A stretch of DNA of 64,000 nucleotides from Alloprevotella rava (lineage in GTDB: Bacteria > Bacteroidota > Bacteroidia > Bacteroidales > Bacteroidaceae). The position numbers were made by a program, and so were the translations under genes. The first letter of the stretch is position 1. Every line of letters starts with the position of its first letter. The stretch is from NCBI RefSeq assembly GCF_014195585.1, contig NZ_JACICA010000001.1, forward strand, positions 186,001-250,000. Reading direction: 5' to 3'. The notes under the pieces were generated by a model. That model worked only from the letters and a program-made list of their open reading frames with translations, ran no database searches and was not told the origin of the DNA. Below are positions 33,059 to 42,800 of the stretch, in pieces.

Positions 33059-34558
33059 ATGTCAGAACAACAGCGAAAACTCAAAACATGGCAAGGCTGG
33101 GCTCTCTTTGGTGGTGCCATGCTCATTGTCTTCTGTCTGGGACTTCTGGCAGCGTCGCTGATGGAGCGTCGCGCCGAAGTGGCAAGTATTTTTAACAACC
33201 GCCGATTCCCGATGAAGGACAGTATTGTTTCTCTCAACGATTCTTTTGCAGTTGATTTTCCGCGTGAGTATGAAACGTGGAAGATGACAGCAGATACTAC
33301 GTTTGAAAGTGAGTTTAATGGGAGTCAACGAAAGGATGTCTTGGCTCAGCGCCCCAATATGGTGATTCTTTGGGCGGGATACGCTTTCTCTTGGGAGTAT
33401 AATTCTCCGCGCGGTCATTCGCACGCTATTGAGGATATGCGCGAGATTTTGCGCACTGGTGCTCCGATGATACCTGGTGATAAGGGGGAGAAACAACCCG
33501 GAACGTGTTGGACATGTAAGGGACCAGATGTTCCTCGCTTGATGCGTGAAATGGGGGTGGCAAACTTCTATAAAGCACCATGGTCGGCACATGGTAGTCA
33601 GATGATGAATTCTATCGGTTGCTCCGATTGTCACGACCCTGTCACGATGAATCTTTGTGTGAGTCGTCCTGCTTTGAAGGAGGCATGGGCACGCACTCAC
33701 AACGGCGAAGATGTCAACACGCGTCCACATCAAGAAATGCGTTCGCTTGTTTGTGCACAATGTCATGAAGAATACTATTTCCAGAAGGGTACGAGTTATC
33801 TTGTTTTTCCGATGGATGAGGGAAACAGCGTCGAAGATATAGAACGCTATTTTGATAAGATTAAGTTTACAGATTATACGCACGCTTTGAGTCGCGCTCC
33901 GATTCTGAAAGCGCAGCATCCGGGCTATACGCTTTTTATGCAAGGTACGCATGGTAAGCGTGGTTTGTCCTGTGCTGACTGCCATATGCCTTATAAGGCA
34001 GAAGGTGGCGTTAAGTTCTCGGATCATCAGATTACAAGTCCGTTGGCTAATATAGACCGCACTTGTCAGGTATGTCATCGCGAGAGTGCTGAGAAATTGA
34101 AAGGCTATGTCTACGAGCATCAGCGTAAAGTTAATGAGATTCGTGACCGCGTTGAAGCAGAGTTGGCTAAAGCACACATTGAAGCGAAGTTTGCTTGGGA
34201 TAAGGGTGCTACGGAAAATGAAATGAAAGAAACTCTGCAAGATCTTCGTTCTGGTCAGTGGCGTTGGGACTACGCAGTGGCTTCCCATGGTGCTTCATTC
34301 CACGCAACGGATGAAGTGATGCGCATTCTTGCTTCGGCTCTCGACTTTGCTCACAAAGCTCGCTTCTCTATCTCAAAAGTTTTGGCGAAGCACGGTTTCA
34401 CGGGTGAAGTTCCAATGCCAGACATCAGTACGAAAGCCAAGGCGCAGGAGTACATCGGCTTGGATATGGCCAAGATGAATGGCGACAAGAAGAAGTTCCT
34501 CACTACCGTTGTTCCTAAATGGATTCAGGAAGCAAAGGCGAAGGGAAGAATTCACTAA
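33059..34558 (+). CDS. nrfA: Ammonia-forming cytochrome c nitrite reductase NrfA
   Basis: A 499-residue pentaheme periplasmic enzyme reducing nitrite to ammonium with six electrons. The active-site heme site is CWTCK (150-154), where Lys replaces the proximal His, diagnostic for NrfA. Four normal sites follow: CSDCH 188-192, CAQCH 232-236, CADCH 305-309 and CQVCH 336-340. An uncleaved-looking N-terminal hydrophobic helix (about 12-33) is the anchor or signal. The active-site Tyr/His/Arg environment (HEEYYF; GTHGKRGLSC) is present. Electrons come from NrfH, encoded just upstream. Confidence 0.97.
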   Translation: MSEQQRKLKTWQGWALFGGAMLIVFCLGLLAASLMERRAEVASIFNNRRFPMKDSIVSLNDSFAVDFPREYETWKMTADTTFESEFNGSQRKDVLAQRPNMVILWAGYAFSWEYNSPRGHSHAIEDMREILRTGAPMIPGDKGEKQPGTCWTCKGPDVPRLMREMGVANFYKAPWSAHGSQMMNSIGCSDCHDPVTMNLCVSRPALKEAWARTHNGEDVNTRPHQEMRSLVCAQCHEEYYFQKGTSYLVFPMDEGNSVEDIERYFDKIKFTDYTHALSRAPILKAQHPGYTLFMQGTHGKRGLSCADCHMPYKAEGGVKFSDHQITSPLANIDRTCQVCHRESAEKLKGYVYEHQRKVNEIRDRVEAELAKAHIEAKFAWDKGATENEMKETLQDLRSGQWRWDYAVASHGASFHATDEVMRILASALDFAHKARFSISKVLAKHGFTGEVPMPDISTKAKAQEYIGLDMAKMNGDKKKFLTTVVPKWIQEAKAKGRIH

Positions 34559-34566
34559 AAGAATGT

Positions 34567-34748
34567 GATAATTAGGAAATGTGCTAATGTGAGAAAATGT
34601 GCTAATGTGCTAATGAGACAATGTGCTAATGTGGGTTACACCGTGTGTCCCGTTAGATCATTAGCATATTAGCACATTCAAGCCACATTAGCACATTCAA
34701 GCGACCTTGTCGCCCCGCATTAGCACATTTACTAAATTAGCACATTAA
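34567..34748. repeat. Inverted cluster of ATTAGCACATT units between nrfA and resB
   Basis: Four GTGCTAAT units on the left (34580-34630) and four ATTAGCACATT units on the right (34669-34746) face each other, so the RNA could fold into a long imperfect hairpin. The last unit merges with the ribosome-binding region of the next gene's GTG start. Confidence 0.7.
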
Positions 34749-34754
34749 AATATC

Positions 34755-35981
34755 GTGTGGATAAAACCTTGGAAAATTAAAGAAGCTCTATTTATTGGAG
34801 GCGGGCTTGTTTTAACGGGACTATTGCTACAGTTTACAATAGGTCCGATTAAATGGGATTTGTTTGCATTTCCCGTCAATCTTATCTTTTTAGTATTTTG
34901 GGTATTACTCATTCTGGGTAGCTGGCTTTTAAGAAACCGCTTCTACGTGCTGCGTTGGATGAGTAGTAGCCAAGCGGCTGTGGGAGCAATCGTTTGGGTT
35001 GCACTGCTCACGCTTATTATGGGATTAACGAAGCAAGTAGGGCTCGAAGCTTTCTCTTCTGACCCTTTGGGAATCACTAAGATGTTGAGCCATTGGGCGT
35101 TTGTTCTCGTATATATGTGGATGACTTACATACTTGGACTTGTTATTCTTCGACAAATCAGCCATTTCACTTGGCGAGGAGTCCCCTTTCTTGTGTCACA
35201 TTTCGGACTCTTCCTTGTCCTCACTTGTGGGACACTCGGAAGTGCGGATATGCAACGCCTGCGATTGGGAGCGGAGTTGGAAGCAGAAGTTCCCGAATGG
35301 CGTGGGCTCGATGATAAGAATAACGTTCATGAGCTCGACTTTGCGGTGCAACTCAATAGTTTTATCATGGACACATATCCGCCGAAGCTCATCGTTATCG
35401 ATAGTAAAAGCGGAGATGCACTTCCGCGTGGAAAGTCCGATGTGCTGAGTCTCGAAGATAGTCTTGCTCACGGCCGTTTGAATGGTTGGGAGATACATGT
35501 TAAGCAGTATTTGCCTTTTGCAGCTCTTGTACCCGAAGGGAGTAAACTGAAAGCTGTTGCTTGGGGCTCAGCCGGTGCAATTCCTGCAGCTATGGTGGAA
35601 GTCATCAATCCTACTACCCATCATCGCATTAGTGGTTGGGTGAGTTGTGGCAGTTTCTATTTCCCCATGCAAGTGCTCCCGCTCGATGCGAAAACCGCTG
35701 TTGCTATGCCGCAACTTGAACCGCGCCGCTTTGCTTCGGATGTAACGGTTTACACGAAAGATGGGCGTAAACTCCGCGATACGATAGATGTTAATAAGCC
35801 ACTCAGCGTCAGCGGATGGAAGATATATCAACTCGATTACGACCACGATCGCGGGCGATGGAGTCGGTATTCTGTCTTCGAACTCGTTCGTGATCCCTGG
35901 CTTCCTTATGTTTATGTGGGTATAGCCCTCCTTCTCCTTGGTGCGATTCTCATGTTTGTTATGGGGAGTAGGCGCAAATAA
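34755..35981 (+). CDS. ResB/Ccs1-type cytochrome c maturation protein
   Basis: A 408-residue membrane protein from GTG 34755. Four N-terminal membrane segments (about 10-160), a large periplasmic domain (about 165-375, with SGWVSCGSFYFPMQVLP and VSGWKIYQLDYDHDRGRWSR) and a C-terminal membrane helix (about 382-403) give the ResB (Ccs1/CcsB) plan. Together with CcsA it handles heme delivery and apocytochrome ligation outside the membrane. Its place directly after nrfHA fits a dedicated role in loading the nine hemes of NrfHA. No ATG is available upstream of the first membrane helix, so GTG is taken. Confidence 0.87.
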   Translation: MWIKPWKIKEALFIGGGLVLTGLLLQFTIGPIKWDLFAFPVNLIFLVFWVLLILGSWLLRNRFYVLRWMSSSQAAVGAIVWVALLTLIMGLTKQVGLEAFSSDPLGITKMLSHWAFVLVYMWMTYILGLVILRQISHFTWRGVPFLVSHFGLFLVLTCGTLGSADMQRLRLGAELEAEVPEWRGLDDKNNVHELDFAVQLNSFIMDTYPPKLIVIDSKSGDALPRGKSDVLSLEDSLAHGRLNGWEIHVKQYLPFAALVPEGSKLKAVAWGSAGAIPAAMVEVINPTTHHRISGWVSCGSFYFPMQVLPLDAKTAVAMPQLEPRRFASDVTVYTKDGRKLRDTIDVNKPLSVSGWKIYQLDYDHDRGRWSRYSVFELVRDPWLPYVYVGIALLLLGAILMFVMGSRRK

Positions 35982-35982
35982 T

Positions 35983-36018
35983 AATTAGCACATTAGCACA
36001 TTTCTTAATTAGCACATT
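35983..36018 (+). repeat. ATTAGCACATT units between resB and ccsA
   Basis: Three units in one orientation (AATTAGCACATTAGCACATT, then another). The last is followed by AAAACACC and GTG, nearly identical to the sequence before the resB GTG. Confidence 0.65.
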
Positions 36019-36026
36019 AAAACACC

Positions 36027-36818
36027 GTGTCCTGGTCATCATTTATATGTTTCGCTATTCCCGCCATACTTTTCTGGGCGGCAGGTGCGCTTTTCGCATG
36101 GAAAGAAAAGCGTCCTTTGTTGGTTTACAGCTTTACGACTATTGGCCTTATTATCTTCTTTAGTTTCATCACTCTCATGTGGTTTTCGTTGGAGCGTCCA
36201 CCGCTTCGCACCATGGGAGAAACGCGTCTTTGGTATAGTTTCTTTCTCCCATTGGCAGGTTTCATCGTGTATAGTCGTTGGAAGTATAAGTGGATTTTAG
36301 CTTTCAGTACATTGCTCTCCACTGTCTTTGTCTGTATCAATCTCTTCAAACCAGAAATCCACAACAAGACGTTGATGCCTGCTCTGCAAAGTCCGTGGTT
36401 TGCCCCTCACGTAATCATCTACATGTTTGCCTACGCCCTTCTTGGAGCAGCTGCTTTGATGAGTATCTATTTGCTTTTCTTCAAGCGTTCTGCTGTAGAG
36501 GAAAAAGAGATAGAACTCACCGATAATCTCTCCTATATTGGCTTAGCCTTTATGACTATCGGTATGCTTTTTGGCGCTTTGTGGGCAAAAGAAGCATGGG
36601 GACATTATTGGAGTTGGGACCCCAAAGAAACTTGGGCGGCTATCACATGGTTTAGCTACCTCATCTATATTCATTTTCGCCGGTCCAATCCTCGCCATCT
36701 GCGCACATCTTTTGTTATGCTGCTTGTCAGTTTCATATTCCTCCAAGTGTGTTGGTGGGGGATCAACTATTTGCCGAGTGCTCAAGGCAGTAGTATTCAC
36801 ACATATAGCATGGATTGA
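36027..36818 (+). CDS. ccsA: CcsA-type cytochrome c assembly protein
   Basis: A 263-residue protein with eight hydrophobic segments. The heme-handling tryptophan-rich (WWD) motif is clear: EAWGHYWSWDPKETWAAITW near residues 188-207, with conserved His residues in flanking helices (APHVIIYM and IYIHFR). It forms the System II heme-export/ligation complex with ResB encoded 46 nt upstream. Starts at GTG 36027. A bidirectional terminator separates it from rplS, which is convergent. Confidence 0.92.
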   Translation: MSWSSFICFAIPAILFWAAGALFAWKEKRPLLVYSFTTIGLIIFFSFITLMWFSLERPPLRTMGETRLWYSFFLPLAGFIVYSRWKYKWILAFSTLLSTVFVCINLFKPEIHNKTLMPALQSPWFAPHVIIYMFAYALLGAAALMSIYLLFFKRSAVEEKEIELTDNLSYIGLAFMTIGMLFGALWAKEAWGHYWSWDPKETWAAITWFSYLIYIHFRRSNPRHLRTSFVMLLVSFIFLQVCWWGINYLPSAQGSSIHTYSMD

Positions 36819-36870
36819 AAAAGGTTTGGGAACAAGCAGAAGAGCTTGTTTTCTATATTGTCCACAATAA

Positions 36871-36906
36871 AAAAAGAGACCATCTTCGAAAGGATGGTCT
36901 CTTTTT
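36871..36906. terminator. Bidirectional intrinsic terminator between ccsA and rplS
   Basis: A 14-bp perfect stem (AAAAAGAGACCATC at 36871-36884, GATGGTCTCTTTTT at 36893-36906) with T-runs in both directions. Confidence 0.92.
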
Positions 36907-36934
36907 ACTTGCTTTGCAAAAAAGCAGAAGCGGC

Positions 36935-37300
36935 TTATTGCTTAACCGTAGCTGTACGCTTTTCACGGATGCGAGCACGCTTACCAGTGAGGTTGCGCAG
37001 GTAGTAGAGCTTAGCACGGCGAACCTTACCCACTTTGTTTACCTCAACGCTTTCGATAGCGGGGCTATCCATAGGGAAGATACGTTCAACACCTACAGTA
37101 CCGCTCATCTTGCGAACTGTAAAGCGCTTCTTGTTACCGTGACCTGCGATTTTGATAACAACGCCGCGGTACAACTGTACACGCTCCTTGTTACCCTCGA
37201 CAATTTTGTATGCCACAGTTACAGTGTCACCAGCTTTGAAAGTTGGCATCTGGATGCCCGTAGCAAAAGCTTCTTCAGCAATTTTAATTAAATCTGCCAT
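36935..37300 (-). CDS. rplS: 50S ribosomal protein L19
   Basis: A 121-residue protein from ATG 37300; an in-frame start at 37357 would add 19 unconserved residues and is rejected. Typical L19 sequence: [58 protein letters not shown] and [16 protein letters not shown]19 sits at the 30S-50S interface. Highly expressed and transcribed alone here, closed by the terminator at 36871. Confidence 0.97.
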   Translation of the reverse strand: MADLIKIAEEAFATGIQMPTFKAGDTVTVAYKIVEGNKERVQLYRGVVIKIAGHGNKKRFTVRKMSGTVGVERIFPMDSPAIESVEVNKVGKVRRAKLYYLRNLTGKRARIREKRTATVKQ

Positions 37301-37625
37301 TTTTGATTTGGGAATTAAATATTGTTTGTCGGTCCCAGCATAGCATATACAGTTCATTCGTTCTCTGCCAGCGGCTATGCGGAAAAGCGGTGCAAAAGTA
37401 CGGCTAATTTCCTGAATAACAAAGCAGGAGTTTCTTTTTCTGCTCTCTTTATGACCAAGAAACGTGTAAACACGTCTTCAGAAGAGAGCTTCATTCGCCT
37501 ATTACCTGCAATATCTACGCCCCAGAGTTTGAGAAAAAGTTTCAGAAGCTTCATTCTTTTTCCTTCATATTCAGGCTGGTAGAGAGTGAAGCCTTTCTGA
37601 AACTTTGAAATGCTCCATCGCAAAT

Positions 37626-37724
37626 ATCCTTATCGTGTTCGGAAATACAATAAGCCTATCAGCTGACATCCTTATTGCGTCAGCCAACTCCCTTATTGTA
37701 GCTGCGAGCGCCTACAATAAAGCG
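37626..37724. repeat. AATAAGG/CAGCTG palindromic repeat cluster, copy 4
   Basis: Contains AATAAGCCTATCAGCTGAC followed by ATCCTTATT, close to the fully symmetric unit, flanked by CCTTAT and CCTTATTG units. It lies in the 760-bp gap between rplS and susD, which otherwise holds only copy C of the TTGTTGTCAC element and the susD terminator. Confidence 0.7.
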
Positions 37725-37765
37725 AAAATATATGCTGATGCTCTCTTCTTCCTACATCTTGTTTT

Positions 37766-37930
37766 TTGTTGTCACGTCGTCACGTTGTCACATTTTAGTT
37801 GTAACTGATTGAAAATATTGATATTATGTGCGTGACAACGGGGTGACAACAAAATGACGAAAAAAGTTTGTTGTCACGCACTTAAATATTTGTTTATCAA
37901 TAGATTCTCTTCTCTGTGACAACGTGACAA
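37766..37930. repeat. TTGTTGTCAC four-unit palindromic element, copy C
   Basis: Outer arms TTGTTGTCACGTCGTCACG and TGTGACAACGTGACAA; inner arms GTGCGTGACAAC (37828-37839) and GTTGTCACGCAC (37870-37881) form a 12-bp perfect stem. It begins 42 bp after the AATAAGG cluster. Confidence 0.77.
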
Positions 37931-38001
37931 TAAAAATAAGCTTTTTCTGGTAGGAGTGTAGAAGCCATATATATCATCATTATTGTTTTTCGATACTAAA
38001 A

Positions 38002-38030
38002 ATGGCTCGCAGCACTTTGCTGCGAGCCAT
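38002..38030 (-). terminator. Intrinsic terminator of the susCD operon
   Basis: An 11-bp stem (ATGGCTCGCAG at 38002-38012, CTGCGAGCCAT at 38020-38030). On the minus strand it is followed by TTTTTAG. It lies 30 nt past the susD stop. Confidence 0.88.
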
Positions 38031-38060
38031 AATGTTTTACCTTTTTTATGAAGGTGAGGG

Positions 38061-39791
38061 TTAGTTGGATGCAGGATTCTGTGTCAACGTACCTTTGTAG
38101 CTGTCGATAGCTGTTTGCGGGATGAAATATACCACGCGATAGTCTGTAGCTGGGATATCAACCATAGGATGGTGTGGCCCTGGATAGTGGCGCGTCAGCG
38201 TGCCTCCATTGCGGAATACATCATAACTGCGTTCTGCTTCGTAAGCCAGTTCGAGTTGACGCTCTTTGTCTACTAATGTCTTTGCCGTTATAGCTGTGAA
38301 TTGCGATGCGTTGTATTCGCCTCCCACGATGCTGCGTCCGCGGATTGTGTTGATATCTTGCATAGCCTGAGCGAGATTTCCGAGTTTCACGTTGGCTTCT
38401 GCGCGGTTGAGATAAATCTCATCGAGACGGCTGATGATGGGAGAATAGAGATGATTCTCTTCTCCGCCTTCGCGAGAACACTTGACGATGTAGAACATAG
38501 GATAAACACGGTTGAGCTTCATCTCGTAGTCGAGCACACCTTGATAGGTCTTTCCGTCGGAATACTGAATGCTATAGAGGCGTTGGCTGGGGTCAACGGG
38601 AGTGAGTGTATAGCTCTGCTCATTATTTTCTTGGCATATGATAGTATCGCCTGTATCGCCTGTTTTTTTCGTGTAAGGGATTTGAACGTAGTTGTAGTTC
38701 GTTTGCGTTCCATCGTTGTTATACACATTTTTGATAAAGCGGAATACAGGAGTCTTTTTGTCCGTATATTGCGGTTCGATAAACTTAGCGCGGATGTCGG
38801 TGTAGGTTCCTTCGTGCCAATCGTTTTGCCCTGTTTCGTTGAGCAGATCCAGATATTTTGCACTGGCGTACATCTCGCCCCAGCCCATACCGCCAATGTT
38901 GGCGTACATACCACCGATGCCGAAGTAGTAGTCGTAGCCTGGAAATTCTGATCCGATACGCTTGATGACAAAGATGTCTTCAGTGTTTTTTTCTGGAAGA
39001 AGAGTATTGCTCTTGCCATATTCCTCGCGAGTGAGAAGACTGAACTTACCGGAGTTGATAACCATGTCCGAATAGGTGATACACTCGCGTGCGTATTCCT
39101 GATTCGGGCTCTCGTACGTACCACTCATGTAGAGATAGATGCGACTCAGCATGGCCCAAGCAGCTTCGCGGCTGGCATAGATGTGAGCCTGCTCACCATG
39201 AATGTCTTTCTTCATGAGACTGGCTGCTTTCTTGAGATCGCTGATGGCTTGTTCGTAAGTCTCCTTCACAGTGGAGCGATCGGGCAGAGTTGCCATTGCA
39301 GGATTGTCGGGAGTTCCATTGACAATGGGTACGCCCAGATTCTGCTCTGGATTTTGATAATAGGGGCGGCCGTATGCACGGCAGAGATAGAAGTAGAGCA
39401 TACCGCGGAGATAGTAGCACTCGCCTAATTGCGTGTCAATTTCATCACTCTTTCCTTCGGGCACTTCCTTGATGAGGTTCGATGTTTGAGCAATCACTTT
39501 ATAGCTGCGATCCCAAAAACTCTGTAAGCGATAGTTGTTAGGGGTGCGGGAGAAAGAGATAAACTCATAGAAAGCATCGGTGGAAGTACCGCGAATCATC
39601 ATATTGTCGCCTGCATATTCGCCACAGCGGTGCATAACGTCCGACCAGTTTTTGAGGTAGCCATAAGCACCTTTGAGCAGTGAGGGGAAATTCTCGTCAA
39701 TATTGCCAATGGCTTCATCGCCGTCCATGCTGCTGGCAGGATAGCGGTCTATGTTACAGGAGTTGAAACAGATGGCAGTAATCAGTGCCAT
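38061..39791 (-). CDS. SusD/RagB-family nutrient-binding lipoprotein, signal peptide interrupted by a stop codon
   Basis: A 576-residue SusD-like protein, a surface glycan-binding partner of the SusC channel. N-terminal SusD-like domain with repeated helices (about 20-330) and a C-terminal SusD/RagB domain ending with LNRAEANVKLGN, ERQLELAYEAERSYDVFRNG and a VYFIPQTAID strand. The frame continues upstream as ATG (39812) AAA AAG ATC ATA TAA (39795-39797) TCT ATG (39791). MKKII plus SMALITAICFNSC would be a normal lipoprotein signal, so a single nonsense change has cut off its charged start. Reinitiation at ATG 39791 would give MALITAICFNSC, a lipobox without the basic n-region. Either the gene is impaired or it is rescued. 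The rest of the frame is intact. Confidence 0.9.
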   Translation of the reverse strand: MALITAICFNSCNIDRYPASSMDGDEAIGNIDENFPSLLKGAYGYLKNWSDVMHRCGEYAGDNMMIRGTSTDAFYEFISFSRTPNNYRLQSFWDRSYKVIAQTSNLIKEVPEGKSDEIDTQLGECYYLRGMLYFYLCRAYGRPYYQNPEQNLGVPIVNGTPDNPAMATLPDRSTVKETYEQAISDLKKAASLMKKDIHGEQAHIYASREAAWAMLSRIYLYMSGTYESPNQEYARECITYSDMVINSGKFSLLTREEYGKSNTLLPEKNTEDIFVIKRIGSEFPGYDYYFGIGGMYANIGGMGWGEMYASAKYLDLLNETGQNDWHEGTYTDIRAKFIEPQYTDKKTPVFRFIKNVYNNDGTQTNYNYVQIPYTKKTGDTGDTIICQENNEQSYTLTPVDPSQRLYSIQYSDGKTYQGVLDYEMKLNRVYPMFYIVKCSREGGEENHLYSPIISRLDEIYLNRAEANVKLGNLAQAMQDINTIRGRSIVGGEYNASQFTAITAKTLVDKERQLELAYEAERSYDVFRNGGTLTRHYPGPHHPMVDIPATDYRVVYFIPQTAIDSYKGTLTQNPASN

Positions 39792-39847
39792 AGATTATAT
39801 GATCTTTTTCATAATGTTCTATATTTTGTCAACTTCAACGTGATGTT

Positions 39848-42800
39848 TTAGAAATTGATATTTAAGCCAAGAGAGAAGCGGCGCACTGATGGATAAACAG
39901 CAGGCCCCGCATTCATACTGCGTGACGCAAAGCGCGCACCAGAATTGTCGCGTAGGTTGCTAGCGGGGAGCTCTGGGTCAACACCTGAATATTTCGTGAT
40001 GGTGAAAAGATTTTCGGCAGAGAAATAGAGGCGTAGGCTTTCGATAGACCATTGTGGCAACTTCCAAGTGTAGCCAATATTCAAGCTGCGCAACTTCAAG
40101 AAGCTTGCATCTTCCAGATAGCGGGAAGAACGTTTGTTGGAATTGGTGTCGTTGTTGTAAGAAGCCAAGGGATGTGTAGCGTTTTCGCCAGGTTTTGTCC
40201 ACCGGCTCCAGCCCTTTTTGAGTCTCATCTGATTGCGGTCGGTATAAGCGCCATCAGAATCGTATTCTTCACGAGAGTAGTTGTAGAGGTATCCGCCAAC
40301 GGAGAAACCGAATACGATTTGTGCATCAAAGCCCTTCCAGCGAGCGTTTGAACTGAAACCACCATAAAAGTCGGGATTTGCATCCTTGTTGAGCGTGACA
40401 GGATTTGCTTCTGCATAGTTGTGAGTGATGACGCGATTGCCGTTGTCATCTGTCTTATACCACATGGGACGCCCATTGTCTTTGTCTACACCTGCCCATT
40501 CGCGCAGATAATAGGTGTCAATGCTAAGTCCCGGTTTGAGCAGTGTCGTTGCCGTGCTGGGGTTGTCGTTCAGAATGATTTGGCTGGTACCACTGTAAAG
40601 CTTTTTAATCTCATTCTTATTTGTTCCAAAGTTGGCGTTGAAGCCCCAATAGAGATCGTCACGGTTGATGATGTCCCAACCCAAAGAGAACTCGAAGCCG
40701 TTATTGGTCATCTCACCGATATTGTTCCAAATGCTCGTAACGCCCACAACTCCGCTGATGGGAACTTGATAGAGCAAGTTGTTCGTCTTTTTGTGATAAT
40801 AGTCGAAAGTTAGACGGAGACATTTGAGGATGTTCAAATCAAGTCCGATACCTGTTGTGAATGTCTTTTCCCATGTCAGGTTTGGATTGCCAATTTGCGA
40901 GAGGAGCGCACCAGGCGTGCCGTTGTAGCTAGAGCCAATGTTATAGAGGCTGTACTGCGGGAAGAGCGTATGCGGGCGCTGTCCAACAGATCCGTATGCA
41001 GCACGTAGCTTCATATAGTCGACCCATGTCGGCGTAAACCATTTTTCTTGAGAGATAACCCAACCTGCACTGATGCTGTAGAAGTTACCATATTTCTTGT
41101 TTGCTCCAAAATTGCTGGCGCCATCTCTACGCAGACTCAATTGAGCCATGTATTTATTGTCGTACTGAGCATTAGCGTTGAGAAAATAGCTCTGTACGGC
41201 CCATTCGTAGTCGTTTCCTCCCACAGCTTCAGGAGTTGTGGTGACATCAAGTTCGGAGTAACCTTTCATAATGCCTGTTCCTGAAGAACTTGAAGGTGAG
41301 AATTTGCCATCGTTGAATTCATAACCTAACAATGCATTGATACCCCAAAGTCCAAAACTCTTGTCGAAGCGTAGGAGTTGGTTAGTGTAGCGACGTTCGC
41401 CGATAGAAGAGCTTTCGCTTACACGTCCTATATCTTCTGCACCAGAGGTGCGTGGATCGGTGTAAGATTTATCCTTTTCTGTGAACCACCGATAGCTATT
41501 AACACTTGAGAATGTCAACCAATCTGTAAGGCGAATATCGAAGTCGATGTTGCCATTAAAGCGATACTCGTTGCTCTTCGCCCAGTTGTACTGCAATTCG
41601 TAGAGATAGTTTGTGGAATTGCTGTTGACCCATGTGTCGGAATAGTTCTTAACAGGTTTTCCTTTTTCATCATAAGGGTTATCCCAAGGCAACATGGAGT
41701 ACATAGACGTGACATCGCGCTGGCGATCTTCGATATTTGTCTTGCTTCCATCAAAAGAAGGTCTGATTGTCAGCCATGTGTAGGGGCGGAACTCCAATTT
41801 ATAACGGAGATTGAAGCGTGTGTAGTCGTAACCTCTCACTGCTCCGTTCTCTTTATAAGTGGCGATGCTGAAGAAATTGCGCATTTTTTCTGTACCACCG
41901 CTCAAGGTGAGACCATACTCTTGGGTAGACCCTATGTGTGTAGCTTCTTTCCACCAATCGAAATTGCTGTTGCGCAAATCATTATTCCAGCGTGGGAAAG
42001 CAATTTCAGCAGCATTGCTGAAAGAAGAATAGTAGTCATATAGTTCCTGCCCGTTCATCATGTGAACGTGTCCATTGTTGAGTACAGAGATACCTGTTTT
42101 AGCTGTGACGCCTATTTTAATATTGCCCATAGCTGCGTGTTTTGTTGTAACAACAATTACGCCGTTTGCGCCTTGGCTACCATAGATTGCTGTTGAGGCT
42201 GCATCTTTCAGAATAGTGAAGCTCTGTATATCGTCAGGGTTGATGTCACCTGGGTCAGAACCCACAATAACACCATCAATCACCCAAAGAGGGTCGGTGC
42301 TACCATTGATAGTCGATTTACCGCGAATGATGATAGACCCCATAGAACCAGGTTGTCCTGAACCAGGAACAACGTCTACACCGGGTACTTTGCCCACGAG
42401 CATATTGCCCACATTAGGTGTGGTTGTAGTGCTAGTCAAGTCGGCACCTTTTACAGTTTGCATGGAGCCTGTCATACTGTTACGACGTTGTACTCCATAT
42501 CCCACAACGACAGCTTCGTTAAGGTTGTTATCCTTGATGCGGAGTTGTACCGTCATGCCATTAACAGCTTTCATTGTAGCTGTTTCATAACCGATAAAAC
42601 TGAAACGAAGGTTGACACCAGTTGTAGCATCAATGGAGAAATGTCCTTTAGCATCAGTGACGGCACGCGCAGTGCGTCCTGTTACACTAACAGCAACACC
42701 TGGCAACGCTTCCCCAGTTTCAGCATCAACAACAACGCCAGAAATTTTCTCGTTTGTTACTTCAATACTGCGTACTGTGGCAGCATGGAGCGATAAGGGA

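Noticed and set aside
34567-34748. ATTAGCACATT array as a CRISPR
   Set aside because: Units are about 11 bp, irregularly spaced and in both orientations, with no unique spacers of constant length and no cas genes.
37375-37623. 82-codon minus-strand frame upstream of rplS
   Set aside because: No homology recognised, no start context, and it overlaps an inverted repeat; composition does not look like a gene.
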